From an uncultured Lachnotalea sp. (GTDB lineage Bacteria > Bacillota > Clostridia > Lachnospirales > Lachnospiraceae), in the NCBI GenBank assembly GCA_948470255.1, contig CAOKOS010000023.1, positions 1 to 35,765 of the forward strand: a stretch of 35,765 bases of DNA, given 5' to 3'. Positions 24,328-34,522 of the stretch are shown here, one piece after another. The translations under genes were made by a program, and so were the position numbers. The stretch's first letter is position 1; every line of letters starts with the position of its first letter. A model generated the notes under the pieces. It worked only from the letters and a program-made list of their open reading frames with translations. It did no database searches and was not told the DNA's origin.

Positions 24328-25278
24328 ATGAACAGTACGCCGGTGGTGAAGCTGGAAAAGTTTGTAGACAAATTGGAGCTTAAAAATCTGACGCCGGAAA
24401 TTGATATTTCCCAGATTAAGATTATTCAGCCTGATATCAACAGGCCTGCACTTCAGCTGGCTGGTTTTTTTGATCATTTCAGCCATGAGAGAGTCCAGAT
24501 CATTGGCAATGTGGAATACGCATATACCTGTAGTATGTGCAGGGATGCAAAGATCAGTACCTATGGGGAAGTATTCCGTCATGAGATTCCTTGCCTGGTA
24601 TATGCAAGGGATCTGGAGCCGGATGAAGATATCAAGGGGCTGGCGGTGGAGTATGGTATTCCTCTTTTTTCCACGCCGAAGCTCACGTCAGATTTGATGG
24701 CGGAAACCATCCGCTGGCTGAAAGTACAGTTGGCGCCCAGCATCAGCATCCACGGCGTTTTGGTGGATGTGTTTGGTGAAGGCGTCCTGATCATGGGGGA
24801 GAGTGGAATTGGAAAAAGTGAGGCGGCCCTGGAACTGATCAAAAGAGGACACCGTCTTGTCACAGATGATGTGGTGGAAATCAGTAAGGTCAGCGACGTG
24901 ACTTTAGTGGGGACGGCCCCGGACGTCACAAGGCATATGATTGAGCTTAGGGGAATCGGTATTCTCGACGTGAAGGCATTATTTGGCGCTGAAAGTGTGA
25001 AAAACACCCAGAGCATTGACCTGGTAATTAACCTGGAGGAGTGGGACAGGGACAAGGAATATGACAGGCTGGGGATGGATGACCAATATACGGAGTTCCT
25101 TGGAAACAAGGTGGTGTGCCACAATATTCCCATTCGCCCGGGACGGAACCTGGCCGTCATTGTGGAATCGGCAGCAGTGAATTACCGTCAGAAAAAGATG
25201 GGGTATAATGCGGCCAGGGAGCTTTATAACCGTGTGCAGCGGAACCTGATGCGGGGCCAGATGGGAGAAGATGAATAA
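24328..25278 (+). CDS. hprK: HPr kinase/phosphorylase
   Basis: HprK phosphorylates Ser46 of HPr and Crh in response to fructose-1,6-bisphosphate and ATP, and removes the phosphate when phosphate is high. It is the sensor for carbon catabolite repression in Firmicutes. The 316 residues include H142, the P-loop GESGIGKS (157-164), HRLVTDDVVEI (175-185) and the family signature LRGIGILDV (207-215). GGGAGG lies 6 nt before the ATG. murB follows after 26 bp. A Crh-type substrate is encoded about 2 kb downstream in the same direction. Confidence 0.96.
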   Translation: MNSTPVVKLEKFVDKLELKNLTPEIDISQIKIIQPDINRPALQLAGFFDHFSHERVQIIGNVEYAYTCSMCRDAKISTYGEVFRHEIPCLVYARDLEPDEDIKGLAVEYGIPLFSTPKLTSDLMAETIRWLKVQLAPSISIHGVLVDVFGEGVLIMGESGIGKSEAALELIKRGHRLVTDDVVEISKVSDVTLVGTAPDVTRHMIELRGIGILDVKALFGAESVKNTQSIDLVINLEEWDRDKEYDRLGMDDQYTEFLGNKVVCHNIPIRPGRNLAVIVESAAVNYRQKKMGYNAARELYNRVQRNLMRGQMGEDE

Positions 25279-25304
25279 AAACAGAAAATAAAGGCGGGAA
25301 GAAA

Positions 25305-26225
25305 ATGGATTTGTTTTATGACAGGCTGAAAGAGCTGTCGGGAAATGTTTGTTCCAATGAACCCATGAAAAAACATACCACTTTCCAGGTGGGAGGGCCG
25401 GCAGATTACTTTGTGACGCCTCAGGATGTTTCGGAGCTGGCAGCCCTGGTTCGCCTGTGCCGGAAAGAAGGGAAGCCTTATTTCATATTGGGAAATGGAA
25501 GTAACCTTCTGGTGAGTGACAGGGGATACCGCGGTGTGGTTCTTCATGTGGGAAAGGCGTTGGGCGAGATCCGGGTTTTGGACAACCGGATTTATGCGGG
25601 CGCAGGCGCCACCCTTGCCCAGACGGCGGCAAAAGCCTGTGAGGCGGGGCTTTCCGGCCTGGCTTTTGCTTCAGGCATACCTGGAACCGTAGGAGGGGCC
25701 CTGGTCATGAATGCAGGGGCTTATGACGGAGAGATGGCGCAGGTGGTATGTGGAGCCAGAATTCTTACGAAAGGCGGGGAAGAGAAACGGCTGGATGTCT
25801 CTGAACTTCAAATGGGATATCGGAAAAGCTGTATTCTTCCCATGGAATACATTGTTACGGAAGTGGAGTTCCTTTTGGAGCCGGGAGATAAAACAGAGAT
25901 TCGTTCCAGGATGGAAGAGCTGGCCGCCAGGAGAAAACAGAAACAGCCCTTGGAATATCCCAGCGCAGGAAGTACTTTTAAACGGCCGGAGGGGAATTTT
26001 GCGGGAAAGCTGATTATGGAGGCCGGCCTTCGGGGATTTGCCGTGGGCGGAGCCAGCGTTTCAGAAAAGCACTGTGGCTTTGTGATCAATAAAGACGGTG
26101 CAAAGGCAGCGGATATCCTGAAGCTTTGCAGAGAAATACAGAGGCGGGTACGGGAGGATTTTGGCGTTTTTCTGGAATTGGAAATGCGTCTTCTGGGAGA
26201 ATTTGAGGAGGATTTGGGGACGTGA
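25305..26225 (+). CDS. murB: UDP-N-acetylenolpyruvoylglucosamine reductase
   Basis: MurB is the FAD enzyme that reduces UDP-GlcNAc-enolpyruvate to UDP-MurNAc with NADPH, a committed step of peptidoglycan synthesis. The 306-residue protein has the flavin-binding motifs FQVGGPADYFV, LGNGSNLLVSD and SGIPGTVGGALVMNAGAYDGEM, the proton-donor Ser in YPSAGSTFKRP, and GLRGFAVGGASVSEKHCGFVIN. It is the short type II form. The ribosome site is weak (GGCGGGAAG). It probably shares a transcript with hprK. Confidence 0.96.
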   Translation: MDLFYDRLKELSGNVCSNEPMKKHTTFQVGGPADYFVTPQDVSELAALVRLCRKEGKPYFILGNGSNLLVSDRGYRGVVLHVGKALGEIRVLDNRIYAGAGATLAQTAAKACEAGLSGLAFASGIPGTVGGALVMNAGAYDGEMAQVVCGARILTKGGEEKRLDVSELQMGYRKSCILPMEYIVTEVEFLLEPGDKTEIRSRMEELAARRKQKQPLEYPSAGSTFKRPEGNFAGKLIMEAGLRGFAVGGASVSEKHCGFVINKDGAKAADILKLCREIQRRVREDFGVFLELEMRLLGEFEEDLGT

Positions 26226-26251
26226 AATATGTAAACAGAAAATGTCTGTGG

Positions 26252-26280
26252 TTGACAATCCCTGCTTATGATGTTATAAC
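26252..26280 (+). promoter_or_regulatory. Promoter of the whiA-crh unit
   Basis: A perfect TTGACA (26252-26257) and TATAAC (26275-26280) are separated by 17 bp. The start near 26287 puts whiA under its own promoter, separate from hprK-murB. Confidence 0.75.
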
Positions 26281-26302
26281 AAAAGTGTTTTGAGGTGAGT
26301 TC

Positions 26303-27232
26303 ATGTCTTTTTCGTCGGAAGTGAAGGCAGAGCTTTCCCGCCAGGTAAGCAGTGGGAGACATTGCCAGATTGCAGAGGCCGCCGCTGTGTTCAGCATGTG
26401 CGGGCAGGTGTCTCCAGATGGGGAAAGCATATCTGTGCGGATTGAGAACCCCGATGTGGGGAAAAAGTTCTGTATACTTTTGAAACGGGCTTTCCAGATG
26501 GATTCCCATGCAGACGCAAAGAGTGGAAGTTCCCTTTATGTGGTCAGAGGAAGGGAAGAAGTCAGGCGTTTTTTACAGACGGTGAAGCTTTTAGGAGAAG
26601 ATGGAAGCTTCCAGAAGCGGGAGGATTTGATAAGCGGCATGGTGGTGCAAAATGCCTGCTGCAGGCGGGCCTTTATCCGCGGAGCTTTTTTGGCGGGAGG
26701 TTCCATCAGCAATCCTCAGAAAGGCTATCATCTGGAAATTGTCTGTGACAGCGCCGGCAGGGCAGGGCAGTTGAAAGCCTTGATCGGGTCTTTTGGCATT
26801 GAGGCGAAAACGGTGCTCCGTAAACGGTATCATGTGGTTTACATGAAAGAGGGCAATCAAATTGTGGATATGCTGAGAATCATGGAAGCCCATGTGGCCC
26901 TTATGGAGCTGGAAAATATCCGTATCCTCAAAGAAATGAGGGGGTGCGTCAACCGGAAGGTCAACTGTGAGACGGCCAATATAAATAAAACGGTATCAGC
27001 TGCCATAGAGCAGATTCATGATATATTATATATACGCGACAAAGTTGGTTTTGACAAGCTGCCGGAAAGCCTGGAAGAAATTGCTGCGGCCAGGCTGGAG
27101 CAGCCGGAAGCAACCTTAAAGGAGCTGGGTGACTCCCTGACTCCGCCGGTGGGAAAATCCGGTGTCAACCATCGTTTGCGGAAGCTGAAAGAATTAGCAA
27201 AAACGTTAAGGGATGAGGAGGAGAGTCTATGA
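26303..27232 (+). CDS. whiA: DNA-binding protein WhiA
   Basis: WhiA is a conserved Gram-positive DNA-binding protein linked to sporulation in Streptomyces and to cell division and chromosome organisation in Bacillus. The 309 residues have the N-terminal MSFSSEVKAEL, a degenerate LAGLIDADG-homing-endonuclease fold (FIRGAFLAGGSISNPQKGYHLEI) without an expected nuclease site, and a C-terminal helix-turn-helix (LKELGDSLTPPVGKSGVNHRLRKL). GAGGTGA precedes the ATG. It overlaps the Crh-like gene by 4 bp, the same neighbour order as yvcL-crh in B. subtilis, but rapZ and yvcK are missing upstream. Confidence 0.96.
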   Translation: MSFSSEVKAELSRQVSSGRHCQIAEAAAVFSMCGQVSPDGESISVRIENPDVGKKFCILLKRAFQMDSHADAKSGSSLYVVRGREEVRRFLQTVKLLGEDGSFQKREDLISGMVVQNACCRRAFIRGAFLAGGSISNPQKGYHLEIVCDSAGRAGQLKALIGSFGIEAKTVLRKRYHVVYMKEGNQIVDMLRIMEAHVALMELENIRILKEMRGCVNRKVNCETANINKTVSAAIEQIHDILYIRDKVGFDKLPESLEEIAAARLEQPEATLKELGDSLTPPVGKSGVNHRLRKLKELAKTLRDEEESL

Positions 27233-27486
27233 TTACAAAAACAATAACCGTGGGAATTCCGGCCGGGCTGGAAGCACATCCGGTGGCGATGTTGGTGCAG
27301 GTGGCGAGCCAGTATGAAAGCGGTATTTATATTGAAGATGGCTCCCGGAAGGTAAATGCGAAAAGCATTATGGGAATGATGACGCTGGGACTTGGGAATG
27401 GAGTGGATGTACAGGTGACGGTCAGCGGCGAAGACGAAGAACAGGCAGCTGAAGCCATTGAAAAGTATTTAAAGAGCGAATCGTAA
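27229..27486 (+). CDS. crh: Crh-like HPr paralogue without His15
   Basis: The 85-residue protein has the HPr fold. The HPr active loop GLHARPA reads GLEAHPV here: Glu15 replaces the PEP-phosphorylated His15, and His17 replaces Arg17. The regulatory site is intact: Ser46 in VNAKSIMGMM, exactly where HprK phosphorylates. B. subtilis Crh likewise lacks His15 (Gln there) and sits right after whiA. The likely role is as a Ser-phosphorylated co-regulator of CcpA-type repression or of metabolic enzymes, not sugar transport. It is coupled to whiA by an ATGA overlap. His17 might be a shifted phosphorylation site, but that is speculative. A true HPr must be elsewhere. Confidence 0.88.
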   Translation: MITKTITVGIPAGLEAHPVAMLVQVASQYESGIYIEDGSRKVNAKSIMGMMTLGLGNGVDVQVTVSGEDEEQAAEAIEKYLKSES

Positions 27487-27496
27487 AAAAGAGAAG

Positions 27497-27524
27497 TACC
27501 CCGCAGGAGACTGCGGGGTATTTG
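27497..27524 (+). terminator. Terminator after the Crh-like gene
   Basis: TACCCCGCAG (27497-27506) and CTGCGGGGTA (27511-27520) form a perfect 10-bp stem with loop GAGA, followed by TTTGT. The T-run is short, so some read-through into dnaE is possible. Confidence 0.75.
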
Positions 27525-27542
27525 TAGAAACGGAGGTTTTCC

Positions 27543-30500
27543 ATGGCGTTTACTCATCTGCATGTACATACGGAATATAGTCTTTTAGACGGTTCCAGCA
27601 AAATCCGTGAATTGGTGGCCCAGGCAAAAGAGCTGGGAATGGACAGCCTGGCCATCACAGACCACGGCGTTATGTTTGGCGTCATTGATTTTTACCGGGC
27701 GGCAAAGGAAGCTGGGATCCGTCCCATCATCGGCTGCGAAGTTTATGTAACAAGCGGCTCCCGGTTTGAAAAAGAGGGGAACAATTCCGAAGACCGTTAT
27801 TACCATCTGGTGCTTCTGGCGGAAAATAACACAGGTTATGCCAATTTGATGAAAATTGTTTCCAAAGGTTTTATCGACGGATTTTATTATAAGCCGCGGG
27901 TGGATTATGAGGTGCTGGAAGAGTTCCATGAGGGGATTATTGCCCTCAGCGCCTGCCTGGCCGGGGAGATACCGAAATATCTGGTCAGGGGAATGTACGC
28001 GGAGGCATGTGAAACAGCCAGGCGGTATGAGGGGATTTTTGGAAAGGGGAATTTTTTCCTGGAGCTTCAGGATCACGGAATCCCGGAACAGCGTATGGTG
28101 GATACCCAGCTTGTACGGATGGGGGAAGAGCTTTCTATCCCCCTGGTGGCCACCAATGATATCCATTATACTTTTGCAGAAGACGCGGAACCTCATGATA
28201 TCCTGCTTTGTATCCAGACGGGAAAGAAAGTCAGTGATGAAAACAGGATGCGCTATGAAGGCGGCCAGTATTACTGCAAATCAGAAGAGGAGATGCGCCG
28301 CCTGTTTCCCTATGCTGTGGAAGCCATAGACAATACTCAGAAAATTGCCGACAGATGCAATGTGGAAATTGAGTTTGGGGTTACGAAACTTCCCAAATTT
28401 GATGTGCCGGAGGGAAAGACAGCCTGGGAATATTTGAATGAATTGTGCCTGGCGGGGCTTGAGGAACGGTACCCGGACGACGACGGGGCCATGAAAAAGA
28501 GATTGGAATATGAGCTGGACGTCATAAAGACCATGGGTTATGTGGACTATTTCCTGATCGTGTGGGACTTCATTAAATATGCCAGGGACCATGGGATTAT
28601 GGTGGGGCCGGGCAGGGGGTCGGCAGCCGGAAGTATTGTATCTTATACCCTGGGAATCACCAATATCGACCCTATCCGCTACAACCTGCTGTTTGAGCGG
28701 TTTTTAAACCCGGAACGTATATCCATGCCTGATATCGACGTGGATTTCTGCTTTGAGCGGCGCCAGGAAGTCATTGATTATGTGGGGGAAAAATATGGAA
28801 AGGACAGAGTAGTCCAGATTGTCACCTTCGGTACTTTGGCGGCCCGCGGCGTCATCCGGGATGTGGGAAGGGTACTGGATTTGCCGTATGCCCTCTGTGA
28901 CCAGATCGCTAAAATGGTGCCCAGGGAACTTAATATTACCATAGACGAAGCTTTGAAAAGCCCGGATTTGGCGGCGGCTTATGAAAGCAATGAGCAGGTA
29001 AAGTACTTAATTGACATGTCAAAACGTCTGGAGGGCCTTCCCAGGCATACCTCCATGCATGCGGCTGGAGTGGTCATCAGCCAGAAGCCGGTGGAAGAAT
29101 ACGTACCTTTGTCCAGGGCGGCGGACGGTTCTATTACGACCCAGTTTACCATGACCACCCTGGAGGAGCTGGGGCTTTTGAAAATGGATTTTCTGGGGCT
29201 TCGTACTCTTACTGTCATCCAGAACGCGGTGAAGATGATTGAAAAGAGTAAAGGGATTTCCATCGACATCGACCATATAGATTTTGACGATAAGGCGGTG
29301 TATGATTCTCTCTGTACAGGAAAGAACGACGGGGTCTTCCAGCTTGAAAGCTCCGGCATGAAAAACTTTATGAAGGAGCTACAGCCCCACAACCTGGAAG
29401 ATGTCATTGCCGGCATTTCCCTGTACCGGCCCGGCCCCATGGATTTTATTCCTCAGTATATCAGGGGAAAAAGCCATTCGGATGAAATCACCTACCATTG
29501 CCCGGGGTTGGAGCCGATTTTGGAACCCACCTACGGCTGCATTGTCTATCAGGAACAGGTTATGCAGATTGTCCGGGATTTGGGCGGTTATACCCTGGGA
29601 AGGAGCGACCTGGTACGACGGGCCATGTCCAAGAAAAAAGCCTCGGTCATGGAAAAGGAGCGGCAGAATTTTGTCTATGGCAATGAGGAGGAAGGGGTAA
29701 AGGGCTGTATTGCAAACGGTATTGGTGAAAAGGTTGCCCACCAGATTTTTGATGAGATGACAGATTTTGCAAAATACGCTTTCAATAAATCCCACGCGGC
29801 AGCCTACGCGGTGGTGGCTTATGAGACGGCGTATCTGAAATATTATTATCCGGTGGAGTATATGGCGGCCCTTATGACTTCTGTGATTGATAATTCCGCC
29901 AAAGTTTCTGAATATATTTTAGTCAGCAGGGCCATGGGTATTCCTTTGCTGCCGCCTGATATCAATGAAGGGGTGGCTGATTTTTCCGTGTCGGGAGGAG
30001 GGATCCGCTATGGGCTTTCGGCTATTAAGAGTATTGGGAAAAATGTTATTGAGGAGATTGTAAGGAACAGGGAGGAGAACGGGCCTTATACCAGCCTGAA
30101 GGATTTTATTTACCGCCTTACCAACAAGGAGATTAACAAGAGGAGCCTGGAAAACTTTATTAAATCCGGCGCCCTGGATGGGCTGCCTGGGACCAGGAAG
30201 CAGAAAATGTTGGCTTCCATGGAGCTTTTGGAGCAAAAAAACCGGGAAAAGAAGATTGATATTGCCGGCCAGATGAGCCTGTTTGATTTCATGGGTGAAG
30301 AAGAGAGAAAGGCCCACGAGGTGGGATTTCAGGACGTGGGGGAATATGAGAAAGAAGAACTTTTAGCTTATGAAAAGGAAGTGCTGGGAATCTATGTAAG
30401 CGGGCATCCCATGGAGCAGTATGAGGAGAAATGGCGGAAAAATATCACGGCCATGACCTCTGACTTCAATGTGGATGATGAAAGCGGAGAAGCAGTTGTT

Positions 30501-31028
30501 ACAGACGGACGGATTGTCACTGTGGGAGGCATGATTGCAGGAAAGACGGTAAAGACGACGAAGCACAACCAGCTCATGGCGTTCCTTACCATTGAAGATA
30601 TGGTGGGGACTGTGGAGGTGCTGGTGTTTCCGAAAGATTATGAGGCGAACCGCGCCGTGCTGACGGAAGACAACAAAGTTTTTGTGCGGGGCCGGGTGTC
30701 CCTGGGAGATGAAGCAAAGGGGAAGCTGGTCTGCGAAAAAATCATTCCTTTTGACGGCCTTCCCAAAACTTTGTGGATTCAGTTTGAGGACAAAGCTTCT
30801 TATTTCGCTGGTGAGAAGGAGCTTTTTGGGCTGCTTTTTGGCAGTGATGGTAATGACAGGGTCGGTATTTTCCTGCAAAAGGAGAGGGCAAAGAAACTTT
30901 TGGGAATCTCCTGTACAGTGAAGGCGGACACAGGGCTTTTAGAAAAACTGTCTTCAAAATATGGGAAAGAGAATGTAAAAGTTGTGGAAAAGCCTATTGA
31001 AAACAGGGGAATAATCAAATATAATTAG
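27543..31028 (+). CDS. dnaE: DNA polymerase III alpha subunit, DnaE type
   Basis: DnaE is a C-family replicative polymerase; in Firmicutes it extends primers before PolC takes over. The 1161 residues begin with a PHP domain (HLHVHTEYSLLDG, ITDHGVMFG). The polymerase core follows with GPGRGSAAGSIVSYTLGI and the metal-binding PDIDVDF, then the thumb and fingers region (YQEQVMQI, FNKSHAAAYA), a helix-hairpin-helix part, and an OB-fold near 990-1060 (GGMIAGKTVKTTKHNQLMAF, split across two strands). No exonuclease domain is present, which separates it from PolC. GGAGG lies 7 nt before the ATG. pfkA follows after 58 bp. Confidence 0.96.
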   Translation: MAFTHLHVHTEYSLLDGSSKIRELVAQAKELGMDSLAITDHGVMFGVIDFYRAAKEAGIRPIIGCEVYVTSGSRFEKEGNNSEDRYYHLVLLAENNTGYANLMKIVSKGFIDGFYYKPRVDYEVLEEFHEGIIALSACLAGEIPKYLVRGMYAEACETARRYEGIFGKGNFFLELQDHGIPEQRMVDTQLVRMGEELSIPLVATNDIHYTFAEDAEPHDILLCIQTGKKVSDENRMRYEGGQYYCKSEEEMRRLFPYAVEAIDNTQKIADRCNVEIEFGVTKLPKFDVPEGKTAWEYLNELCLAGLEERYPDDDGAMKKRLEYELDVIKTMGYVDYFLIVWDFIKYARDHGIMVGPGRGSAAGSIVSYTLGITNIDPIRYNLLFERFLNPERISMPDIDVDFCFERRQEVIDYVGEKYGKDRVVQIVTFGTLAARGVIRDVGRVLDLPYALCDQIAKMVPRELNITIDEALKSPDLAAAYESNEQVKYLIDMSKRLEGLPRHTSMHAAGVVISQKPVEEYVPLSRAADGSITTQFTMTTLEELGLLKMDFLGLRTLTVIQNAVKMIEKSKGISIDIDHIDFDDKAVYDSLCTGKNDGVFQLESSGMKNFMKELQPHNLEDVIAGISLYRPGPMDFIPQYIRGKSHSDEITYHCPGLEPILEPTYGCIVYQEQVMQIVRDLGGYTLGRSDLVRRAMSKKKASVMEKERQNFVYGNEEEGVKGCIANGIGEKVAHQIFDEMTDFAKYAFNKSHAAAYAVVAYETAYLKYYYPVEYMAALMTSVIDNSAKVSEYILVSRAMGIPLLPPDINEGVADFSVSGGGIRYGLSAIKSIGKNVIEEIVRNREENGPYTSLKDFIYRLTNKEINKRSLENFIKSGALDGLPGTRKQKMLASMELLEQKNREKKIDIAGQMSLFDFMGEEERKAHEVGFQDVGEYEKEELLAYEKEVLGIYVSGHPMEQYEEKWRKNITAMTSDFNVDDESGEAVVTDGRIVTVGGMIAGKTVKTTKHNQLMAFLTIEDMVGTVEVLVFPKDYEANRAVLTEDNKVFVRGRVSLGDEAKGKLVCEKIIPFDGLPKTLWIQFEDKASYFAGEKELFGLLFGSDGNDRVGIFLQKERAKKLLGISCTVKADTGLLEKLSSKYGKENVKVVEKPIENRGIIKYN

Positions 31029-31050
31029 AAGTAATTCTATTTTGCAGTGA

Positions 31051-32061
<1,011 letters not shown>

Positions 32062-32116
32062 CATGTTTATGAAATATGGTGCATAGGGAAGAATAAATAC
32101 CAAAGGTGACGAATGT

Positions 32117-34504
32117 ATGGCGGAATGGAAGGAAATAGGACAGCAGAATAAGGAGGCGAAGCAGCAGGGGAATTCTCTGCAGCTGGACGACGGCGCCCTG
32201 CGGCCGGTGGAAGAGGTGCTTCCGGCAAGAAGGGACGGGGAAGAATCCAAGCGTATTATTGCCGGCGGCGATACGATGCTGACTTCTACGACGCCGGAGG
32301 AGCTTTTTGATATTCTGATTGAATCCATAAGAAAATACCATCCTTCAGATGATTTAAGTATGGTAAGGGAGGCTTATGAAATAGCCAATGCCGCCCACAA
32401 AGGACAGCTTCGCAAATCCGGGGAGCCATATATTGTCCATCCTTTAAGCGTGTCAATTATCCTGGCCCAGCTGGAGCTGGACAAAGAATCCATCATTGCC
32501 GGAATCCTTCACGATGTGGTGGAAGATACCGTGATGACCATGGAAGAGATGAAGGAAACCTTTGGCAGCGAGGTGGCTCTTTTGGTGGACGGAGTCACCA
32601 AGCTGACACAGCTTTCCTGGTCTGCGGATAAGGTGGAGATCCAGGCGGAAAATCTGCGGAAGATGTTTTTGGCCATGGCAAAAGATATCCGTGTGATTTT
32701 AATTAAACTGGCGGACCGCCTTCATAATATGCGGACCCTCAAATACATGAAGCCGGAAAAGCAGAAGGAAAAAGCCAGAGAAACCATGGAGATCTATGCG
32801 CCTTTGGCAGACCGGCTGGGTATTTCCAAAATTAAAATAGAATTGGACGATCTGTCCTTAAAATATCTGGAACCGGAAATCTACCGGGATTTGCAGGAAA
32901 AAATTTCCCTGCGCCGTGTCACCAGGGAAGAATTCGTGCAGCACATTATGGAGGAAGTACAGGAACATATGCGCGCTGCGGGGATTGAAGCAGAAGTGGA
33001 CGGGCGCGTCAAACATTTTTTCAGTATTTATAAAAAGATGGTCAACCAGCATAAGACCCTGGATCAAATATACGATATCTTTGCAGTGAGGATCGTTGTG
33101 GAGACGGTGAAGGACTGCTATGCGGCGCTGGGAGTCATCCATGAAATGTATAAGCCCATACCTGGGCGGTTCAAAGATTATATTGCCATGCCGAAGGCCA
33201 ATATGTACCAGTCCCTTCATACCACGCTGATCAGCAGCACAGGGCAGCCTTTCGAGATACAGATCCGTACCTATAGTATGCACAGGACAGCGGAGTTTGG
33301 AATTGCCGCCCACTGGAAATACAAGGAAGGCCAGGATGGCAGAAGCATTGCACAGAAAGAAGAAGAGAAGCTGAGCTGGCTTCGCCAGATTCTGGAGTGG
33401 CAGAAGGATATGTCCGATAATAAGGAGTTCCTTTCTTCCTTAAAAACAGACCTGGATATTTTTTCGGAAAACGTGTACTGTTTTACGCCGGGCGGGGATG
33501 TGAAGAACCTGCCCAGCGGCTCCACCACCGTGGACTTTGCCTACAGCATCCACAGCGCTGTGGGGAATAAAATGGTGGGGGCCAGGGTCAACGACAAGCT
33601 GGTACCCATTGATTATGTGATTCAAAACGGGGACCGGATAGAGATCATCACTTCTCAAAATTCCAAAGGCCCCAGCCGTGACTGGTTAAAGTCGGTGAAA
33701 AGCGCCCAGGCCAAGAACAAGATTAACCAGTGGTTTAAGACTCAGAATAAAGAAGAAAATATTGTCCGCGGAAAAGAAATGATAGAGCGGTACTGTAAGA
33801 CCAAAGGGATCAATTTCAGCGACATTGGGAAGCAGGAATATCTGGAGAAAGTGCTGTCTAAGTATGGTTTTCTGGAGTGGAATGCAGTGCTGGCGGCCAT
33901 TGGCCATGGCGGAATGAAGGAAGGCCAGGTGGTAAACAAGCTCCTGGAGATATATAAAAGGAGTAATCCGGCGGCCGCCCTGACAGATGAAAGGGTTTTA
34001 GGCGATGCGGCGGCGAAAGAAAAGCGGCCCCAGGAGAAGAAGGGAAGCGGTATTGTTGTGAAGGGCGTTCACGATCTGGCCGTCCGTTTTTCCAGATGCT
34101 GTAGTCCTGTGCCCGGGGATGAAATCGTGGGTTTTGTCACGAGGGGCAGGGGGATTTCCATCCACCGGACAGATTGTATCAATATCATCAACCTGCCTGA
34201 GGAGGAGAGAGGCCGCCTCATGGATGCAGAATGGCAGATTTCAGGGGATAAAGAGCACAAAGAGACGTATTCCACAGAAATTAAAATTTTTGCGGAGAAC
34301 AGGATTGGCATGTGTGTGGACATTTCCAGGGTGTTTACAGAACGGCAGATTGATATCACTTCCATGGTGGTGCGTACCAACAAACAGGGGCTGGCCACTT
34401 TGACCATGAGTTTTGACATCCATGGTGTCGACGAGCTTACAAAGCTGGTGGAAAAGCTGCGTCAGATTGAGAATATCATTGATATTGAAAGGACTACCGG
34501 GTGA
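32117..34504 (+). CDS. relA: Bifunctional (p)ppGpp synthetase/hydrolase, Rel
   Basis: Rel makes and degrades the alarmone (p)ppGpp in the stringent response, binding stalled ribosomes. The 795-residue protein has a hydrolase HD domain with the intact HDVVEDT (132-138), a synthetase domain (RVKHFFSIYKKM, YDIFAVRIV, KDYIAMPKANMYQSLHTTL in two parts), a TGS domain (VYCFTPGGDVKNLPSGSTTVDFAY split around 455-480), a zinc-finger-like region with CCSP, and a C-terminal ACT domain. The first 53 residues are a charged extension; an internal ATG at 32276 (MLTSTTPEELF) would give the usual family start but has a poorer ribosome site than AAAGGTGA before 32117. Both enzyme sites look active. Confidence 0.95.
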   Translation: MAEWKEIGQQNKEAKQQGNSLQLDDGALRPVEEVLPARRDGEESKRIIAGGDTMLTSTTPEELFDILIESIRKYHPSDDLSMVREAYEIANAAHKGQLRKSGEPYIVHPLSVSIILAQLELDKESIIAGILHDVVEDTVMTMEEMKETFGSEVALLVDGVTKLTQLSWSADKVEIQAENLRKMFLAMAKDIRVILIKLADRLHNMRTLKYMKPEKQKEKARETMEIYAPLADRLGISKIKIELDDLSLKYLEPEIYRDLQEKISLRRVTREEFVQHIMEEVQEHMRAAGIEAEVDGRVKHFFSIYKKMVNQHKTLDQIYDIFAVRIVVETVKDCYAALGVIHEMYKPIPGRFKDYIAMPKANMYQSLHTTLISSTGQPFEIQIRTYSMHRTAEFGIAAHWKYKEGQDGRSIAQKEEEKLSWLRQILEWQKDMSDNKEFLSSLKTDLDIFSENVYCFTPGGDVKNLPSGSTTVDFAYSIHSAVGNKMVGARVNDKLVPIDYVIQNGDRIEIITSQNSKGPSRDWLKSVKSAQAKNKINQWFKTQNKEENIVRGKEMIERYCKTKGINFSDIGKQEYLEKVLSKYGFLEWNAVLAAIGHGGMKEGQVVNKLLEIYKRSNPAAALTDERVLGDAAAKEKRPQEKKGSGIVVKGVHDLAVRFSRCCSPVPGDEIVGFVTRGRGISIHRTDCINIINLPEEERGRLMDAEWQISGDKEHKETYSTEIKIFAENRIGMCVDISRVFTERQIDITSMVVRTNKQGLATLTMSFDIHGVDELTKLVEKLRQIENIIDIERTTG

Positions 34505-34522
34505 TAGGGAAGGGGTATTTAG

